From Anaerolineales bacterium (GTDB lineage: Bacteria; Chloroflexota; Anaerolineae; Anaerolineales; E44-bin32), in the NCBI GenBank assembly GCA_030606845.1, contig JAUWFP010000038.1, forward strand, positions 1 through 12,653: a stretch of 12,653 nt of DNA, in the 5' to 3' direction. Below the pieces are notes generated by a model, which made no database searches, had not been told where the DNA came from, and worked only from the letters and a program-made list of their open reading frames with translations. The translations under genes and the position numbers were made by a program. Positions 1 through 6,431 of this stretch are shown piece by piece. Within the stretch, counting starts at the first letter, position 1. Each line of letters begins with the position of its first letter.

Positions 1-1
1 A

Positions 2-379
2 CTCAGTCTTCCGCCAGAAACGCTCGAAGCGATGGTTGATGAAGAGAAGATAACGATGGCCCTAACCAATTTACTTAATAACGCAATCCGCTTCACACCG
101 AAAGAAAGGGAACTAAGGTTAACCTTGGAGCAGCACGGCCACGAAGCTTGGCTACGCGTGCACGACGACGGTATCGGGCTGGTCCCTGATGAATTGGATA
201 CTGTCTTTGACTCCTTCTACCAGGTGGAAAATCACCTGACTCGACAGCATGATGGTCTAGGGTTGGGCCTACCCATTGTTAAGGCGATTGCCGAATCCCA
301 TGGCGGTCGCGTCTGGGTGGAGAGTGAGGGCCCAGACCAGGGTGCAACATTCACTATTGCGCTGCCGCTGGTGCAGTAA
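2..379 (+). CDS. Sensor histidine kinase, C-terminal ATPase domain (5' truncated by window edge)
   Basis: This is the 3' end of a histidine kinase. The open frame runs in from the left edge, so the ATG at 32 is an internal methionine and not the start. The visible 125 residues are a complete HATPase_c domain that would bind ATP and phosphorylate a histidine lying upstream. The N box reads NLLNNAIRFTP, followed by the G1 box DDGIGL, an F-box-like FDSFYQVE and the G2 box GLGLGL. The protein ends in the family-typical strand ATFTIALPL just before TAA at 377-379. The sensor region and H-box are outside the window, so the signal cannot be inferred. It is the only plus-strand gene here and converges on the gene at 476-736. 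A hybrid or receiver-fused kinase cannot be excluded for the missing N-terminus, but no receiver domain follows the ATPase. Confidence 0.93.
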   Translation, partial: LSLPPETLEAMVDEEKITMALTNLLNNAIRFTPKERELRLTLEQHGHEAWLRVHDDGIGLVPDELDTVFDSFYQVENHLTRQHDGLGLGLPIVKAIAESHGGRVWVESEGPDQGATFTIALPLVQ

Positions 380-444
380 TTCGCTCCATCAATAGTGCGA
401 TGGTTGATCCCGCTTTCTGAATCCCCAAAGCATTAAGCTTCCAT

Positions 445-477
445 CAAACAGAAAATTGAGGGGTTGATGCACCCTTC
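445..477 (-). terminator. Possible intrinsic terminator after the EF-Tu-like gene
   Basis: On the minus strand, GAAGGGT (477-471) can pair with ACCCCTC (464-458) around a 6-nt loop, with one A-C mismatch. It is followed by the T-rich stretch AATTTTCTGTTT. The stem overlaps the stop codon of the gene at 476. The stem is short and imperfect, so this is a weak call. The position between convergent genes supports it. Confidence 0.35.
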
Positions 478-736
478 ACTCTGCGACGCTGAAGGCTGTA
501 TCACCGCGCCGAACTCGCTGATCGACTTTCACAGCGACCTCGTCTCCGGCCTGCGCCTCTTCGACGACCTCATGCTCAATCTGCATTGAGCGGATCTCCT
601 GCAGGAAATCGGTGTGAGCACCGACGAATTGGATTTTTTCTCCAACACGCAGGGGTCTATTTAGATTGATGACGGCAACCGAAATTTTGTGGTAATAGTG
701 GATAATCTCGCCGATACGCTCGTCATTGGACATCAT
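476..736 (-). CDS. Small EF-Tu domain-2-like protein (translation elongation factor-like protein)
   Basis: An 86-residue protein resembling the isolated beta-barrel domain 2 of translational GTPases such as EF-Tu. It has no GTPase domain. Recognisable pieces are a central NRPLRVGEKIQFVG segment (the RVGD-type turn), then SMQIEHEVVEEAQAGDEVAVKV (EF-Tu-like 'aGd.v...v') and a C-terminal VRRGDTAF turn. Proteins of this size are annotated as 'translation elongation factor-like protein', and their biochemical role is not established. The frame is open back to an ATG at 796, but I choose the tandem ATG ATG at 736/733. A strong GGAGGAG (747-741) sits 4 to 7 nt upstream, and a promoter-like TACAAT at 779-774 would place the transcript start downstream of the longer start. 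It lies 113 bp downstream of the MFS transporter gene on the same strand but seems to have its own promoter. Confidence 0.82.
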   Translation of the reverse strand: MMSNDERIGEIIHYYHKISVAVINLNRPLRVGEKIQFVGAHTDFLQEIRSMQIEHEVVEEAQAGDEVAVKVDQRVRRGDTAFSVAE

Positions 737-773
737 GTGTCTCCTCCAAGCGCTGATTTGGGCGTCTACTTGG

Positions 774-803
774 ATTGTACAACGAGTAACGCCCATTCCC
801 CAA
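774..803 (-). promoter_or_regulatory. Probable promoter of the EF-Tu-like gene
   Basis: On the minus strand, TTGGGG (803-798) and TACAAT (779-774) are separated by 18 bp. They are followed after about 30 nt by GGAGGAG and the tandem ATG at 736/733. The -10 matches consensus in 5 of 6 positions and the -35 matches only in its TTG. Its position supports the shorter start of the downstream gene. Confidence 0.45.
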
Positions 804-849
804 GCGACTTTAAAGAGACCAGAGGAGAAAACACCTCCTGTAGCGAAGG

Positions 850-2334
850 TTATTGGCGTAACGATTTGTTTGGCTCGGGGATCCCGCGCAAAACGACTAC
901 CGAGAGCAGAAAGAGACCTGCGTAGATGGCAAAAATAACGAGATATCCTAGGCCGGGCTGTATCCGGTTGAAGAAATCTGCCATAGGTCCGCCGATTCCT
1001 GCCCCGACGATCCCCGCACCCGCTCCGGCGAGATTAGAGATGCCCAGGTAACGTCCAGCCTCTTTGGGAGGAACAAGGTCTGTGCCGAGGGCCCAGTTGG
1101 AGGCCATGAACGTGCCCGCTCCCACACCGAGGAGGCAGCCGCTTACGATCACCATCGGCATCGTCCGTGAGAAAAGCAGGAGTAGTGTCCCGGCTGTTGA
1201 AATCAAACCGGCAAAAGCGATCAGCCGTTTCCGCCCGATTCGGTCTGCCAGATACCCGCCGCCCAGGACAGAGGGGATCAAGAACAGAGCCACAATGGCG
1301 AGGAGGATGGTGGTCATCGTAGCCGGGTTCTCGACGTGAAGGACATCGCCGATGAAGAATTGGAAGAAACCGAGAATCGATCCTACTGCGGCCAGAAAAA
1401 GCAGGCGGTTAATGATCCACCAGATGAAGGGGGTATTTGATCGAGCGTCCTCACCAATACCCACCCGCGCACCAAAATAAACTCCCGCGAGTATCGATCC
1501 GGCCATGACAATCAAACCGGATAATCCCATAATGGCAATCTGTAAGTCGGTAGAAACATCGCGGCTGCTGAGAAATAGGCCTCCGGTGCGGATAAGCCAA
1601 ACCGCACCTTGCGTAACACCGACAAAGAGCGCTGTGAGCGCGAAGATACGTAACGAGCGGGAAGCATTCCCCCGCTCGGGCTTCTCGCGCAAGGGTTCTT
1701 CGCGCACAAAAATCATTGTGAGAAGCATCGTTAATGAAAGCGAACCGCCGATGATACCGACCGTAAGCCAAATCCGACCGGCATCTATGATTGGACCAAT
1801 AAAGACAGCTAGTAAGCTCGGCAAGATCTCGAACAACGACTTCACTCCAGAGGATGTGCCACGCTGATCGTCGGGGACAAGGTCGGGAATTAGACCTTGC
1901 TGCGCCCCTTGTGCGGTGTTGGACGAAACTTGTAAAAGAACGAGACCAAGCAGTAAAACGGCAAATGCGGCGGAGAAACCTAGGAGTGGACGTATCGTTT
2001 GATCCAGTGCCGATCCGATGAACAGTACAGATGCGCCGATGATCGCAAGAAATACTAGATCAAGAATTGTGCCCCACAAGATGAAAGGCCGTCTGCGGCC
2101 CCAGCGGTGCGTACTGCGGTCGCTATACATCCCCGCTAAAGGCTGCACGAGCATGGCGACCGCAAGGCCGGCGACGCGCAGCAGTGCAAGGTAGGTGTTT
2201 TTCTGATCGTGGGAGACGAATAAAGTGACGAGATAGGGTAATAAAACGGGGGTGATAACGCCGGCGGAGATGCTCAAGCCGAGCCAGTAGATGTTAATGA
2301 AAATATGGTCGCGCCATCCGAGAGTCTTGTGCAT
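850..2334 (-). CDS. MFS transporter (SLC45/GPH-like, substrate unknown)
   Basis: A 494-residue integral membrane protein of the major facilitator superfamily, a proton- or solute-coupled carrier with about 12 predicted hydrophobic segments. The loop between TM2 and TM3 carries GMYSDRSTHRWGRRRPF (about 68-83), the motif-A form seen in sugar/glycoside carriers of the GPH and SLC45 type. A GLIPDLVPDDQRG segment (about 147-159) follows TM4, typical of the same group. The second half repeats motif A as GGGYLADRIGRKR (about 358-370). The length is normal and nothing looks broken. A sugar or glycoside substrate is inference from the motif only. It lies 48 bp downstream of the UPF0173 hydrolase gene and is probably co-transcribed from the promoter at 3112-3141. 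No Shine-Dalgarno is visible before the ATG at 2334. A TAATAT (2362-2357) lies upstream but lacks a -35, so initiation may depend on coupling or start at another codon. Confidence 0.93.
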   Translation of the reverse strand: MHKTLGWRDHIFINIYWLGLSISAGVITPVLLPYLVTLFVSHDQKNTYLALLRVAGLAVAMLVQPLAGMYSDRSTHRWGRRRPFILWGTILDLVFLAIIGASVLFIGSALDQTIRPLLGFSAAFAVLLLGLVLLQVSSNTAQGAQQGLIPDLVPDDQRGTSSGVKSLFEILPSLLAVFIGPIIDAGRIWLTVGIIGGSLSLTMLLTMIFVREEPLREKPERGNASRSLRIFALTALFVGVTQGAVWLIRTGGLFLSSRDVSTDLQIAIMGLSGLIVMAGSILAGVYFGARVGIGEDARSNTPFIWWIINRLLFLAAVGSILGFFQFFIGDVLHVENPATMTTILLAIVALFLIPSVLGGGYLADRIGRKRLIAFAGLISTAGTLLLLFSRTMPMVIVSGCLLGVGAGTFMASNWALGTDLVPPKEAGRYLGISNLAGAGAGIVGAGIGGPMADFFNRIQPGLGYLVIFAIYAGLFLLSVVVLRGIPEPNKSLRQ

Positions 2335-2382
2335 AGGAGTGTTGCCCGAATCGGGAATATTACTACTGAATTTTATTGAGCC

Positions 2383-3075
2383 TCACGAGGTTTCGAGCTG
2401 AAAACTTTCGCCAGGTTGTAGGACGTGCGGAATCGTTGAAGTCTCTTTCTTTACCTGCTCTGCCCACGCGTGAGGATCTTGCTCGATAAGCTCCCAGGTG
2501 TTGTAATGCACCGGAATGACGTGTTTGGGCTCAAGCAGCTTGACTGCTCGCAAGGCGTCGTCGGGGCCCATCGTGAAGTTGTCCCCGATAGGCAGGGCCG
2601 CCAGGTCGATTCCCTCCTCCCCGATTAAGCGCATATCGCCGAAAAGTCCTGTATCGCAGGCGAGATAGAGCTTCTCATTTCCTGATGTAGTGAGCAGGAA
2701 GCCTGCCGGGTTTCCGCCATAGGATCCATCCGGGAGCATCGATCCATGCAGGGCTTGGGTCAACTTGAGGTAACCGAAGGGGTGGTGAAAACCTCCACCG
2801 ATGTGTTGAGCATGCGTCTCGATGCCCTTGTTAGCAAACCAGGAAGCAATCTCATAGGTGCTAATTACGAGCGCACCGGTGCGTTCGGCGATTGCCACGG
2901 CATCCCCAACATGATCACCGTGCCCGTGGGAGATGAGGATGAAATCTGCATCAACTGCATCTGCTTTGACCACTGCAGCGGGGTTGTCGTTCAGGAAAGG
3001 GTCCACGAGCAGCTTTACGCCATCTACATCGAGCCCAAAGGCGGCATGTCCGTACCAGGTAATTTTGAGTGGCAT
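2383..3075 (-). CDS. UPF0173 family metal-dependent hydrolase (metallo-beta-lactamase fold)
   Basis: A 230-residue metallo-beta-lactamase-fold hydrolase of the UPF0173/UlaG-like group, predicted cytosolic and metal-binding, with no established substrate. It starts with the family-typical MPLKITWYGHAAF. The metal-binding signature SHGHGDH lies at about 49-55, H110 and D141 follow as candidate ligands, and a C-terminal IPVHYNTW places H190 where the last histidine ligand is expected. Length is usual for the family. The ATG at 3075 has a purine-rich AAGGAGAG upstream and sits about 30 nt after the predicted transcription start of a near-consensus promoter. It precedes the MFS gene by 48 bp, which suggests a two-gene unit. 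A link such as hydrolysing an imported compound is inference from proximity only. UlaG-type lactonase activity is one possibility, but sequence alone cannot fix it. Confidence 0.94.
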   Translation of the reverse strand: MPLKITWYGHAAFGLDVDGVKLLVDPFLNDNPAAVVKADAVDADFILISHGHGDHVGDAVAIAERTGALVISTYEIASWFANKGIETHAQHIGGGFHHPFGYLKLTQALHGSMLPDGSYGGNPAGFLLTTSGNEKLYLACDTGLFGDMRLIGEEGIDLAALPIGDNFTMGPDDALRAVKLLEPKHVIPVHYNTWELIEQDPHAWAEQVKKETSTIPHVLQPGESFQLETS

Positions 3076-3111
3076 GTCTCTCTCCTTGCTCTCTCCAGTG
3101 AATCAAACGCG

Positions 3112-3141
3112 AGTATAGACCTCGGCGCAGTGACATGTCAA
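3112..3141 (-). promoter_or_regulatory. Strong sigma-70-type promoter of the UPF0173-MFS unit
   Basis: On the minus strand, a perfect TTGACA (3141-3136) and TATACT (3117-3112) are separated by 18 bp, so transcription should start near 3105. That is about 30 nt before the ATG at 3075, with a Shine-Dalgarno in between. It is the best -35/-10 pair in the window. It suggests that the hydrolase and transporter are transcribed separately from the kinase operon upstream. Confidence 0.75.
3131..3140. promoter_or_regulatory. Perfect palindrome overlapping the -35 box, candidate operator
   Basis: TGACATGTCA is a perfect 10-bp palindrome sharing five bases with the -35 hexamer. Its placement would let a dimeric regulator compete with RNA polymerase. 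There is no second copy that I can see in the window, and part of the symmetry comes from the TTGACA box itself, so chance is a real alternative. Confidence 0.3.
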
Positions 3142-3156
3142 AGCGAGCGATCGGAA

Positions 3157-3180
3157 CCGTTGATATGTGGGATCAATCGG
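3157..3180 (-). other. Hairpin spanning the stop codon of the membrane protein gene
   Basis: On the minus strand, CCG-A-TTGAT (3180-3172) pairs with ATCAACGG (3164-3157) around a 7-nt loop, giving 8 bp with one bulged A. It covers the stop codon at 3173-3175 and could mark the end of the nth-kinase-membrane protein transcript. No T-run follows, so it is not a typical intrinsic terminator. Confidence 0.3.
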
Positions 3181-3799
3181 ATAGCAGGTCGGAGGCCCCG
3201 AAACCCGGGTCGGGCGGTCGCTGTTGGCGTGAGGTCCGCCAATTTCCCAGTAAGCTCGTTAATTGAGAGCTGAAGCGCATCCAATCATCGACGAGCAGGA
3301 CGAAACCGATCTGGTCGTTTGCCAGCATGTAACGGCTTAGAAAGAGCCGAAGCAACCAGGTGGGCAGAGGCCATCCACGCAGATCTATGCCCAGAGCGGT
3401 GGCACCGAGGAAGGGCTTTAATGGGCGCCGGTCGCGACGAGGCATGCTTTCGGGAGGAAACAACCTGCCAAAGACGATCGGGCGAGTGTTGATGATTCGG
3501 CGGTAGGAAATGTTCAAGCGGAATATCGGTGTCTGAAGGCGAAGATGGTCGTGATGGGCTTGTGCATATGCCAGGCCAGGGCCTAAACGAGAAAACAACC
3601 AATAAGCGAAGGCGACAATTCCGCCAGCGAAGAGCCAACGCTGTGTATCGCGCTCAAGCCAGTGGGCGTAGCCTCTATCTACGAGAATCCACAAGCCGAG
3701 GAAAAGACATGCGAGGAGGAGCGCTTTCCGTGCATGACGGCCTACAACCTCACGGTATAGAATCAGGCGGTAGCGGTCACTTCTTTGTTTTTTTCTCAT
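3173..3799 (-). CDS. Two-TM membrane protein with PH-like cytosolic domain, function unknown
   Basis: A 208-residue protein I do not recognise as a named family. A basic N-terminus (MRKKQRSDRYRL) is followed by two hydrophobic segments at about 26-42 and 55-72, joined by a short linker. The rest is soluble. A stretch near 80-110 (DHLRLQTPIFRLNISYRRI) has the look of a bacterial PH-like (bPH/YdbT-type) strand pattern: a short strand, a turn, then the 'I.y..I' strand. A second beta-rich part (about 134-175) ends in FVLLVDDW. The C-terminus is proline- and arginine-rich and looks disordered. The start at 3799 lies only 15 bp after the kinase stop, so it is very likely translated from the kinase transcript. 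No strong Shine-Dalgarno is visible. A membrane partner or downstream output of the kinase is a guess from position only. Confidence 0.72.
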   Translation of the reverse strand: MRKKQRSDRYRLILYREVVGRHARKALLLACLFLGLWILVDRGYAHWLERDTQRWLFAGGIVAFAYWLFSRLGPGLAYAQAHHDHLRLQTPIFRLNISYRRIINTRPIVFGRLFPPESMPRRDRRPLKPFLGATALGIDLRGWPLPTWLLRLFLSRYMLANDQIGFVLLVDDWMRFSSQLTSLLGNWRTSRQQRPPDPGFGASDLLSD

Positions 3800-3814
3800 G
3801 ATGTCGGATTTTAG

Positions 3815-5620
3815 TTATTTTATCGCAGGAAGCGTGAACCAGAAAGTGCTGCCCTCACCGGGTGCGCTCTGAACGCCAATTTCTCCACCCATAAGCTTGA
3901 CGAGTCGCTGGGTTACATGCAGACCAAGGCCCCAGCCAATCTCATTCCGAACGGCTGGCTCCTCGGAGCGGAAAAATTGTGTAAAGAGCCTCGCCTGATC
4001 TTCATTATTTAATCCGATGCCAGTATCGCGTATTTCGGTTCGAATGAAACCCTTGGAGAGCGAAGCAGCGATGGTGATGGAGCCGCCCTCGGGCGTGTAT
4101 TTATTGGCATTACTAAGCAGGTTGGTCAGGATTTGAGCCAATCGATTTCGATCTGCCTGCACCATGGGAAGGTTATCTTCGATGAAAAATTCAACAGATT
4201 GTTTCTTGGCGTCGAATTGGGGGCGGAAACCCGTTGCGATTTCAAAGATGTAATCGCCGATCGGGATGGACGCAAGGTCGATCTTGAGTCGCCCGGTTTC
4301 AATTCGCGAGATATCGGATATATCCGATACCAAATTAGCCATACGATCTACATTGGAGCGGATTGTGTCGAGGAATTTCATTTGCTGATCCGTAACCGGA
4401 CCGACTGTACCTTGCTTGATGAGGTCAGCGTATCCTCGGATCGAGGTCATGGGGATTTTTAGTTCATGCGTCACGATCGAGATAAACTGCGATTTGGCAT
4501 CGTCCGCTGCACGGGCGGCATCAAAAAGGCGTGTGTTTTCGATCGCGAGGGCGGCGCGTTCAGCAATGTGGAAGAGGAAGCTTTCCTCATCCTTGGAGTA
4601 GGCTTTTTTCCTACGTCTAACGCCGATGAGTGCGATTGTGTGTTCCTCACGCCGGGCGGGCACGATCAAGGCTTTGTAATTATCATCCTGTTGAAATGTA
4701 ACCGCATGACCCTGATGCAAGGCTGGAGCGAGGCGCGGATCGTGAGCGTCCATTAAATCGTCTACACACTCACCGGCGAGGATAGACAGCGAACCGGCTG
4801 TGTCCAGAAGCCCGATGCAACCATTCTCTGATCCTGTGCTGCGCAAAGCCCATTCCAGCGTGAGCTCTAAAACGCGCTTGAAATCAAGCCCGGTGTTGAG
4901 TTCTTTATCGATATAGCGAAGCGTTTCTAGCTCGAATACCCGTTTGGCTAATTCAGCATCCACCTGTGTATAAAGGCGAGCATTTTCAATTGCGATTGCT
5001 GCTTGAACGGCGAAAACCTCCAGCAGTTCCTGATCATCTCTATTGAAGGCGCCGGACTTGATCTTGTTGTCAATATAGATGACGCCGATAACTTCGCCGC
5101 GCGTTCGCAGGGGTAGGCAGAGAATGGAGCGGAGCGCAAACAGAGTTATCGAATCTTGTGTTGAAAAGCGATCATCGACCTGCGCGTTCGTGGTCAAAAA
5201 AACCTCGCCGGAATGGATGACGTCCTTGATTATCGAACGGCTGACTTCCATTTCGTTCTTATTGATGTTCTCCTGTTGGAAATTGCGTGCTGCCCGGAAC
5301 GCTAGTTCGCCGGTTTCCTGGTTGACGAGCACCAGAAAGCCACGCTCAGCGCCCGTTAGTTGAATAACCGAATCCATCGTCTCGTGTAATACTTCACTCA
5401 GCTCGAGAGATGACCCCAGAGCACGGCAGACTTTGAAAAGCGCAGCAAGTCGTACTTGTTCACCTGCGCCTTGGTGTCCCTCAACCTGCTCGAGCTCATT
5501 CAGCGCATCGCGTATGATTGCGGCCTGTGACCCTTCGCAATTTGCAGAAAGAGTCTCCAGCGCGAGGCGAACCTTGCGCAAGTTCTCATTGGGATCTGTT
5601 TGTTTTGGCGAATTACTCAT
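3815..5620 (-). CDS. Cytosolic GAF-GAF sensor histidine kinase
   Basis: A 601-residue soluble histidine kinase with no membrane segments. A helical N-terminal region (about 1-60) is followed by a first GAF domain (about 65-215, with RSILCLPLRTRGEVIGVIY and the exit helix AIAIENARLYTQ). A second, more divergent GAF domain follows (about 230-365, exit helix AALAIENTRLFDAAR), then HisKA with the H-box VTHELKIPMTSIRGY and phospho-acceptor H385. The HATPase_c domain has the N box NLLSNANKYTP (about 500-510), G1 DTGIGL, the F box FTQFF and G2 GWGLGLHV. The H-box reads HELKIP where HELRTP or HELKTP is usual. GAF ligands cannot be read from sequence, and no haem- or bilin-binding cysteine is obvious. 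The ATG at 5618-5620 overlaps the nth stop by 8 bp, with AGGGAA upstream. No response regulator is encoded nearby, so the partner is elsewhere. Confidence 0.95.
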   Translation of the reverse strand: MSNSPKQTDPNENLRKVRLALETLSANCEGSQAAIIRDALNELEQVEGHQGAGEQVRLAALFKVCRALGSSLELSEVLHETMDSVIQLTGAERGFLVLVNQETGELAFRAARNFQQENINKNEMEVSRSIIKDVIHSGEVFLTTNAQVDDRFSTQDSITLFALRSILCLPLRTRGEVIGVIYIDNKIKSGAFNRDDQELLEVFAVQAAIAIENARLYTQVDAELAKRVFELETLRYIDKELNTGLDFKRVLELTLEWALRSTGSENGCIGLLDTAGSLSILAGECVDDLMDAHDPRLAPALHQGHAVTFQQDDNYKALIVPARREEHTIALIGVRRRKKAYSKDEESFLFHIAERAALAIENTRLFDAARAADDAKSQFISIVTHELKIPMTSIRGYADLIKQGTVGPVTDQQMKFLDTIRSNVDRMANLVSDISDISRIETGRLKIDLASIPIGDYIFEIATGFRPQFDAKKQSVEFFIEDNLPMVQADRNRLAQILTNLLSNANKYTPEGGSITIAASLSKGFIRTEIRDTGIGLNNEDQARLFTQFFRSEEPAVRNEIGWGLGLHVTQRLVKLMGGEIGVQSAPGEGSTFWFTLPAIK

Positions 5621-6296
5621 TCGTGCTTTCCCTGGACTGCGCTTGATAAAAAGGGCAGAGATCGCTCAATGAACAGCGTTCGCATTGTGGAGAACGGGCG
5701 TGGCAGATCTCTCGCCCATGACGGATAAGGTTGAGGTGAACATCATAATACATCGCCGGATCGAAAAGTGCTTCGAGGTGGCTGTGTGCTTGGTCGGCTG
5801 TAATCTTATCGGGACGTAAGCCCAGGCGTCCTGTCAGGCGGTAGATATGTGTGTCTACGGGGAAAGCCGGTTTGCCGAGTGAGAAGAGCAGCACGATAGC
5901 CGCGGTTTTTGGCCCGACGCCCTTGAAGCGAAGCAGCCATTCCCTCGCTTCTTCAAGCGGTAGATCTTCCAGGAAGTCAAGGCTGAGATCACCGCGCTCC
6001 TCGGTAATTTGCTGCAGGGCGAGCTGTATACGAGGTCCTTTTTGATTGGCAAGACCCGCGGAGCGAATGGCGGCAATAACATCTGATGGCTCTGCGTCAC
6101 GCACCTCCTCCCAGGTAGGGAAACGCTCCCGAAGGGCATTGAAAGCGCGATCGCGATTTGTGTCGGTTGTATTTTGAGAGAGGATTGTGGAGACCAACTC
6201 GTCGAGTGGCGGCAGTGGATCACGCCAGACCGGCTGGCCATAGGTCTCCAGTAGACGGGAGCGGACTTCGGTCGCACGTTTCTTCGGTGATTTCAC
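5613..6296 (-). CDS. nth: Endonuclease III (DNA glycosylase/AP lyase)
   Basis: A base-excision repair enzyme that removes oxidised pyrimidines and cleaves the abasic site. From the GTG at 6296 it has 227 residues, close to the usual 210-220. Visible features are the helix-hairpin-helix with GVGPKTAA (catalytic Lys130 in this numbering), the following PAFPVDTHIYRL with catalytic Asp148, and a C-terminal 4Fe-4S cluster of pattern C-X6-C-X2-C-X5-C (Cys198, 205, 208, 214). The frame is open back to an ATG at 6422, adding 42 residues of low family likeness. I prefer the GTG because a perfect TATAAT (6308-6303) sits 6 bp upstream of it, which would give a leaderless mRNA, and because VKSPKKRATEVRSRL begins like other Nth proteins. 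The stop codon overlaps the kinase start, making nth the first gene of a three-gene operon. A MutY-type role is unlikely: there is no C-terminal MutT-like domain. Confidence 0.93.
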   Translation of the reverse strand: MKSPKKRATEVRSRLLETYGQPVWRDPLPPLDELVSTILSQNTTDTNRDRAFNALRERFPTWEEVRDAEPSDVIAAIRSAGLANQKGPRIQLALQQITEERGDLSLDFLEDLPLEEAREWLLRFKGVGPKTAAIVLLFSLGKPAFPVDTHIYRLTGRLGLRPDKITADQAHSHLEALFDPAMYYDVHLNLIRHGREICHARSPQCERCSLSDLCPFYQAQSRESTNE

Positions 6297-6302
6297 CTCG
6301 AG

Positions 6303-6334
6303 ATTATACCCTCGTGATCTGCTGTATAGGTCAA
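6303..6334 (-). promoter_or_regulatory. Promoter of nth with perfect -10, leaderless start
   Basis: On the minus strand TATAAT (6308-6303) is a perfect -10 hexamer, and only CTCGAG separates it from the GTG at 6296. The expected transcription start therefore coincides with the start codon. The only TTGAC-like -35 (TTGACC, 6334-6329) is 20 bp upstream, which is longer than ideal. Confidence 0.55.
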
Positions 6335-6346
6335 TGGACAGTAACC

Positions 6347-6389
6347 GGGGGGCAACGAAGGCCACTTCTGGTGCGAATCCCATACCCCC
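6347..6389 (-). other. GC-rich hairpin between galE and nth
   Basis: GGGGG/CCCCC arms (6385-6389 with 6347-6351) enclose an inner 4-bp hairpin GAAG/CTTC (6357-6368). The structure lies just after the galE stop and upstream of the nth promoter, so it could stabilise or end the galE transcript. No T-run follows on the minus strand. This is a visual fold only. Confidence 0.25.
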
Positions 6390-6431
6390 TGCTTGAGCGG
6401 CCCCAAATCTTACCGCGCCCATCCGCTGTTA

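Noticed and set aside
737..796. 20-residue N-terminal extension of the EF-Tu-like protein
   Set aside because: The strong GGAGGAG and tandem ATG lie downstream, and the probable promoter overlaps the extension.
823..839. AGGAG/CTCCT hairpin as terminator of the MFS gene
   Set aside because: The stem is only 5 bp and no continuous T-run follows.
2746..3273. 175-codon open frame on the plus strand
   Set aside because: It lies antisense to the clearly real UPF0173 hydrolase, has no Shine-Dalgarno and no recognisable domain. It is a shadow frame.
6321..6395. Possible tRNA, from GGTGCGAATCC resembling a T-loop
   Set aside because: The flanking bases do not form a 5-bp T-stem, and no matching acceptor or anticodon arm is found on either strand.
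6297..6422. 42-residue N-terminal extension of Nth from the ATG at 6422
   Set aside because: There is no family likeness, no good Shine-Dalgarno, and a perfect -10 box lies within it just before a better start. Kept as an alternative only.
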